Below, one piece after another: positions 61,948 to 64,000 of a stretch of DNA of 64,000 nucleotides. A program made the translations under genes and the position numbers. The notes under the pieces were generated by a model, which ran no database searches, was not told the DNA's origin, and saw only the letters and a program-made list of their open reading frames with translations. The stretch lies in NCBI GenBank assembly GCA_949290575.1, contig CASESJ010000002.1:62001-126000 (forward strand), read 5' to 3'. Positions within the stretch are counted from its first letter, which is position 1, and each line of letters begins with the position of its first letter. Source of the stretch: an uncultured Clostridia bacterium (GTDB taxonomy: Bacteria; Bacillota; Clostridia; Christensenellales; Borkfalkiaceae).

Positions 61948-63132
61948 ATGATAAATGAAACAAGCGTGCAGCTCGGTTCGGTGCGGTCAGTCATCCGCGA
62001 GCTGTTCGAATACGGCAAAAAGCGCAAGGCGGAGATAGGCGAGGAGAACGTCTACGATTTCTCCCTCGGCAATCCCAGCGTAGCCCCTCCCGACGAGGTC
62101 AATAAAATCCTCATTTCAATACTCAACGAGGAGGACGCCGTAGCCGTGCACGGCTACACTTCGGCACAGGGCGATTACTCGGTCAGAAAAGCCGTCTCCG
62201 ACTATATTTTCAAAAGTTTCGGCGTGAACATGTCGCCCGACCTCATTTATATGACTTGCGGCGCGGCGGCATCTCTTTGCATAACTTTAAACGCGCTCCT
62301 CTGCGAGGGCGACGAGGTCATAACAATTGCGCCCTTCTTCCCCGAATACAGAGTGTTTGTAAACCATGCGGGAGGAAAGCTTGTCGCTGTAATGGGCGAG
62401 GACGGCACGTTCCAGCCCGACCTTGACGCCATAAAGCGGGCTATAACCCCCGCGACAAAGGCAATACTTATCAATTCCCCCAATAACCCTTCGGGCGTAG
62501 TCTATACCGAGGACAAGATAGAGGGGTTATGTAAGATTTTACAGGAATGTAAGGAAAACGGGCAGACTATATATCTGATATCCGACGAGCCCTATCGCGA
62601 GCTGACATACGGCAATGTAAAAGTTCCGTATATTATGAACTATTATAGTGACAGCCTCGTTTGCTATTCCTTTTCCAAATCGCTCTCTCTTCCGGGCGAG
62701 AGAATAGGCTATATTGCTGTAAATCCCGACATGCAGGAGGCGGGCAGGGTATATGCCGCGCTCTGCGGCGCGGGCAGAGCTTTGGGGTATGTCTGCGCGC
62801 CCTCGCTCTTCCAGCTCATGGTAAAGAGGGTGATAGGCAAGACTTCGGACGTATCTGTCTACGAGCGCAACCGCGATACGCTTGTGCAGGCTCTCACCTC
62901 GTACGGGTATGAAGTCGTCAGACCCGACGGAGCTTTCTATCTCTTTGTAAAAGCTCTGGAGGAAAATTCCGACGCCTTTGCCGAGAGGGCAAAAGAGTAC
63001 GAGCTGTTGTTGGTTTCTGCAAAGTCGTTCGGCGTAGAGGGATATGTGCGAATTTCCTACTGCGTTTCGCCAGAAATGATTAAAAAATCTTTGCCTGCGT
63101 TCAGATTGCTTGCAGAAAGCTATAAAAAGTAA
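61948..63132 (+). CDS. Class I/II PLP-dependent aminotransferase
   Basis: The 394-residue fold-type I enzyme has NPSVAPPDEV, the cofactor block TCGAAASLCITLNALL, NSPNNPSGVVYTEDKI, SDEPYRELTYG and the Schiff-base lysine in CYSFSKSLSLPGERIGY. The substrate is probably an amino acid/oxo-acid pair (aspartate- or alanine-type subgroup), but cannot be fixed from the sequence. It is monocistronic. Confidence 0.88.
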   Translation: MINETSVQLGSVRSVIRELFEYGKKRKAEIGEENVYDFSLGNPSVAPPDEVNKILISILNEEDAVAVHGYTSAQGDYSVRKAVSDYIFKSFGVNMSPDLIYMTCGAAASLCITLNALLCEGDEVITIAPFFPEYRVFVNHAGGKLVAVMGEDGTFQPDLDAIKRAITPATKAILINSPNNPSGVVYTEDKIEGLCKILQECKENGQTIYLISDEPYRELTYGNVKVPYIMNYYSDSLVCYSFSKSLSLPGERIGYIAVNPDMQEAGRVYAALCGAGRALGYVCAPSLFQLMVKRVIGKTSDVSVYERNRDTLVQALTSYGYEVVRPDGAFYLFVKALEENSDAFAERAKEYELLLVSAKSFGVEGYVRISYCVSPEMIKKSLPAFRLLAESYKK

Positions 63133-63151
63133 AAGTATAAAAAGTAAAATA

Positions 63152-63178
63152 AAAGCCGCGTTGAAACGCGGCTTTTTA
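63152..63178 (+). terminator. Terminator after the aminotransferase gene
   Basis: An 11-bp stem AAAGCCGCGTT/AACGCGGCTTT with GA loop, followed by T residues. Confidence 0.9.
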
Positions 63179-63369
63179 TTTTGCATTGCGATGGGCTGCA
63201 ATGCACGGTTTACGGAGCGTACGGAAATTGTCATCCCGAAACGCAGAGCTGGCTGTTTATTCCGATTTTTAATATATTGTCAATATCCCGTCCGTCTGCA
63301 TAAATTTGCAGATTTAAGACGAATTAACGGCAAAATATTTGTCAATAATACTTTTGCATGTATAACAAT

Positions 63370-63417
63370 ACATCATTTTATGATGTGGGTCAACTGTTTT
63401 ACATCACAAAGTGATAT
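63370..63417. promoter_or_regulatory. Two candidate operators upstream of the HTH gene
   Basis: ACATCA-N5-TGATGT (63370-63386) and, further on, ACATCAC-AAA-GTGATAT (63401-63417) share the ACATCA half-site. The second overlaps the -10-like TATTTT (63415-63420). The rest of the 63180-63370 gap is AT-rich with no gene I can support. Confidence 0.65.
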
Positions 63418-63426
63418 TTTCAATAT

Positions 63427-63639
63427 ATGGAAACAGCAAAAAAAGTTGGCGACAATATAAAACTTGCCAGAAAAAATAAGGGACTTACGCAGAGCGAAGT
63501 CGCAGGACTGATGTTCATGACGCAGCAACAGTACAGCCGTTTTGAAAACGGCGTGTTCGAGCTCAATTACGGACAGATTTTAAAGCTCTGCGAAATATTT
63601 GAAATAACGCCGAACTATCTCTTCGGTTTCGAGGACTGA
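63427..63639 (+). CDS. Small Xre-family HTH repressor
   Basis: The 70-residue protein is a bare HTH_3 domain: NIKLARKNKGLTQSEVAGLMFMTQQQYSRFENG, ending FEITPNYLFGFED. It lacks a ligand or peptidase domain. The ATG lies exactly 6 nt after TATTTT with no SD, suggesting a leaderless message. Two inverted repeats with a shared half-site just upstream make autorepression likely. Other targets unknown. Confidence 0.88.
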   Translation: METAKKVGDNIKLARKNKGLTQSEVAGLMFMTQQQYSRFENGVFELNYGQILKLCEIFEITPNYLFGFED

Positions 63640-63642
63640 CGG

Positions 63643-63680
63643 AAGGCGGCGCCGATTTTCAATCGGCGCCGCCTTTTTAA
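63643..63680 (+). terminator. Terminator after the HTH gene
   Basis: A 15-bp perfect stem (63643-63657 with 63661-63675), TTC loop, T tail. Confidence 0.9.
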
Positions 63681-63743
63681 TTTATCTCAATTGAATTTGC
63701 CTTACGGCAAAGCTGCATTATGCATTAAAATAAATGCATAAAA

Positions 63744-64000
63744 TTATTTGCTGTACTTAGCAAGGCGTTTTTTAAGCGATTTTATGTTCTCTTTTACGCA
63801 GGCTTCAGACGCTCCGCCGTATGAGGTGCGGGCGTCGGCGCAGGCGCGCGCCTTGACGACTTCGGTTATGTCGGGAGCAAAGTGCTCGTCGAATGAGGCA
63901 TATTCCTCGGCGGTCATATTCTGAAGGGTGCGCCTATTTTCTATGCACCAGCGCACGATTTTTCCCGTCACGCCGTGAGCCGTGCGGAAGGGAACGCCCT
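63744..64000 (-). CDS. argH: Argininosuccinate lyase, C-terminal part (cut by window edge)
   Basis: The frame stays open to the window end on the minus strand. The visible 85 residues read GVPFRTAHGVTGKIVRWCIE..., then TAEEYASFDEHFAPDI and ARTSYGGASEACVKENI, matching the C-terminal domain of ArgH (usual SYGGTSPxxV). ArgH splits argininosuccinate into arginine and fumarate. The catalytic GSSxMPxKxN loop is outside the window. Confidence 0.9.
   Translation of the reverse strand, partial: GVPFRTAHGVTGKIVRWCIENRRTLQNMTAEEYASFDEHFAPDITEVVKARACADARTSYGGASEACVKENIKSLKKRLAKYSK

Overview
The window looks like a chromosomal segment of a spore-forming Clostridia-type Firmicute, probably an uncultured gut anaerobe. 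The evidence is the yqfC-yqfD-phoH-pgpH-ybeY-era-yqzL-recO cluster, a split rsmD-coaD-ylbJ-ylbK cluster, the spoIIAA-spoIIAB-sigF operon, a PdaB-type deacetylase, two T-box leaders and asparagine formation by AspRS plus GatCAB. No insertion sequence, prophage, CRISPR array or rRNA was seen. Naming a family or genus would be guesswork.

Layout. 1-6.4 kb: the 3' part of a giant repeat-rich surface protein. 6.6-12.4 kb: sporulation and housekeeping cluster (YqfC, YqfD, PhoH, a shortened PgpH, YbeY, Era, YqzL, RecO). 12.5-14.0 kb (minus): a cobalamin riboswitch followed by a DUF4430 (transcobalamin-C-like) lipoprotein and an ECF-type membrane protein, a likely vitamin B12 uptake unit. 14.1-19.8 kb: bioY, a compact alanine racemase, 5-FTHF cyclo-ligase, a membrane protein, rsmD, coaD, aroF, pheA. 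19.9-23 kb: ylbJ (minus), ylbK patatin, rarA. 23-28.2 kb: T-box-controlled aspS-gatC-gatA-gatB. 28.5-31.5 kb: deacetylase, tandem-OB protein, MATE pump. 31.6-34.6 kb: Leu T-box with leuA, then lgt. 35-39.1 kb: WYL regulator, a small unknown gene and a NitT/TauT-type ABC importer. 39.3-43.2 kb: valS and a membrane-anchored metallo-beta-lactamase-fold protein. 43.4-48.6 kb (minus): phosphoglucomutase, two membrane proteins, YfcE, RdgB, TrmL. 48.8-50.5 kb: Na/Pi symporter. 50.7-51.2 kb (minus): fMet, Met, Glu and Val tRNAs. 51.4-54.0 kb: tilS, a MIF/tautomerase homologue, hpt, DUF378. 54.3-57.1 kb: MacB/FtsX-type ABC pair. 57.5-60.0 kb: secreted pectate lyase. 60.3-61.8 kb: spoIIA operon. 61.9-64.0 kb: aminotransferase, a small HTH repressor with candidate operators, and the 3' end of argH.

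How it fits together. The aspS leader has an AAC (Asn) specifier by my hand fold, so the operon appears to sense uncharged tRNA-Asn, which is sensible if AspRS is non-discriminating and GatCAB amidates Asp-tRNA-Asn. leuA has a CTC (Leu) specifier placed in the same way. Vitamin acquisition appears twice (B12 and biotin). Pectin degradation and the large adhesin-like protein suggest life on plant-derived material in a gut. A repeated promoter layout stands out: in several monocistronic or first genes the -10 hexamer lies exactly 6 nt from the ATG, which predicts leaderless mRNAs. Nearly every transcript end carries a long, often perfect GC-rich hairpin.
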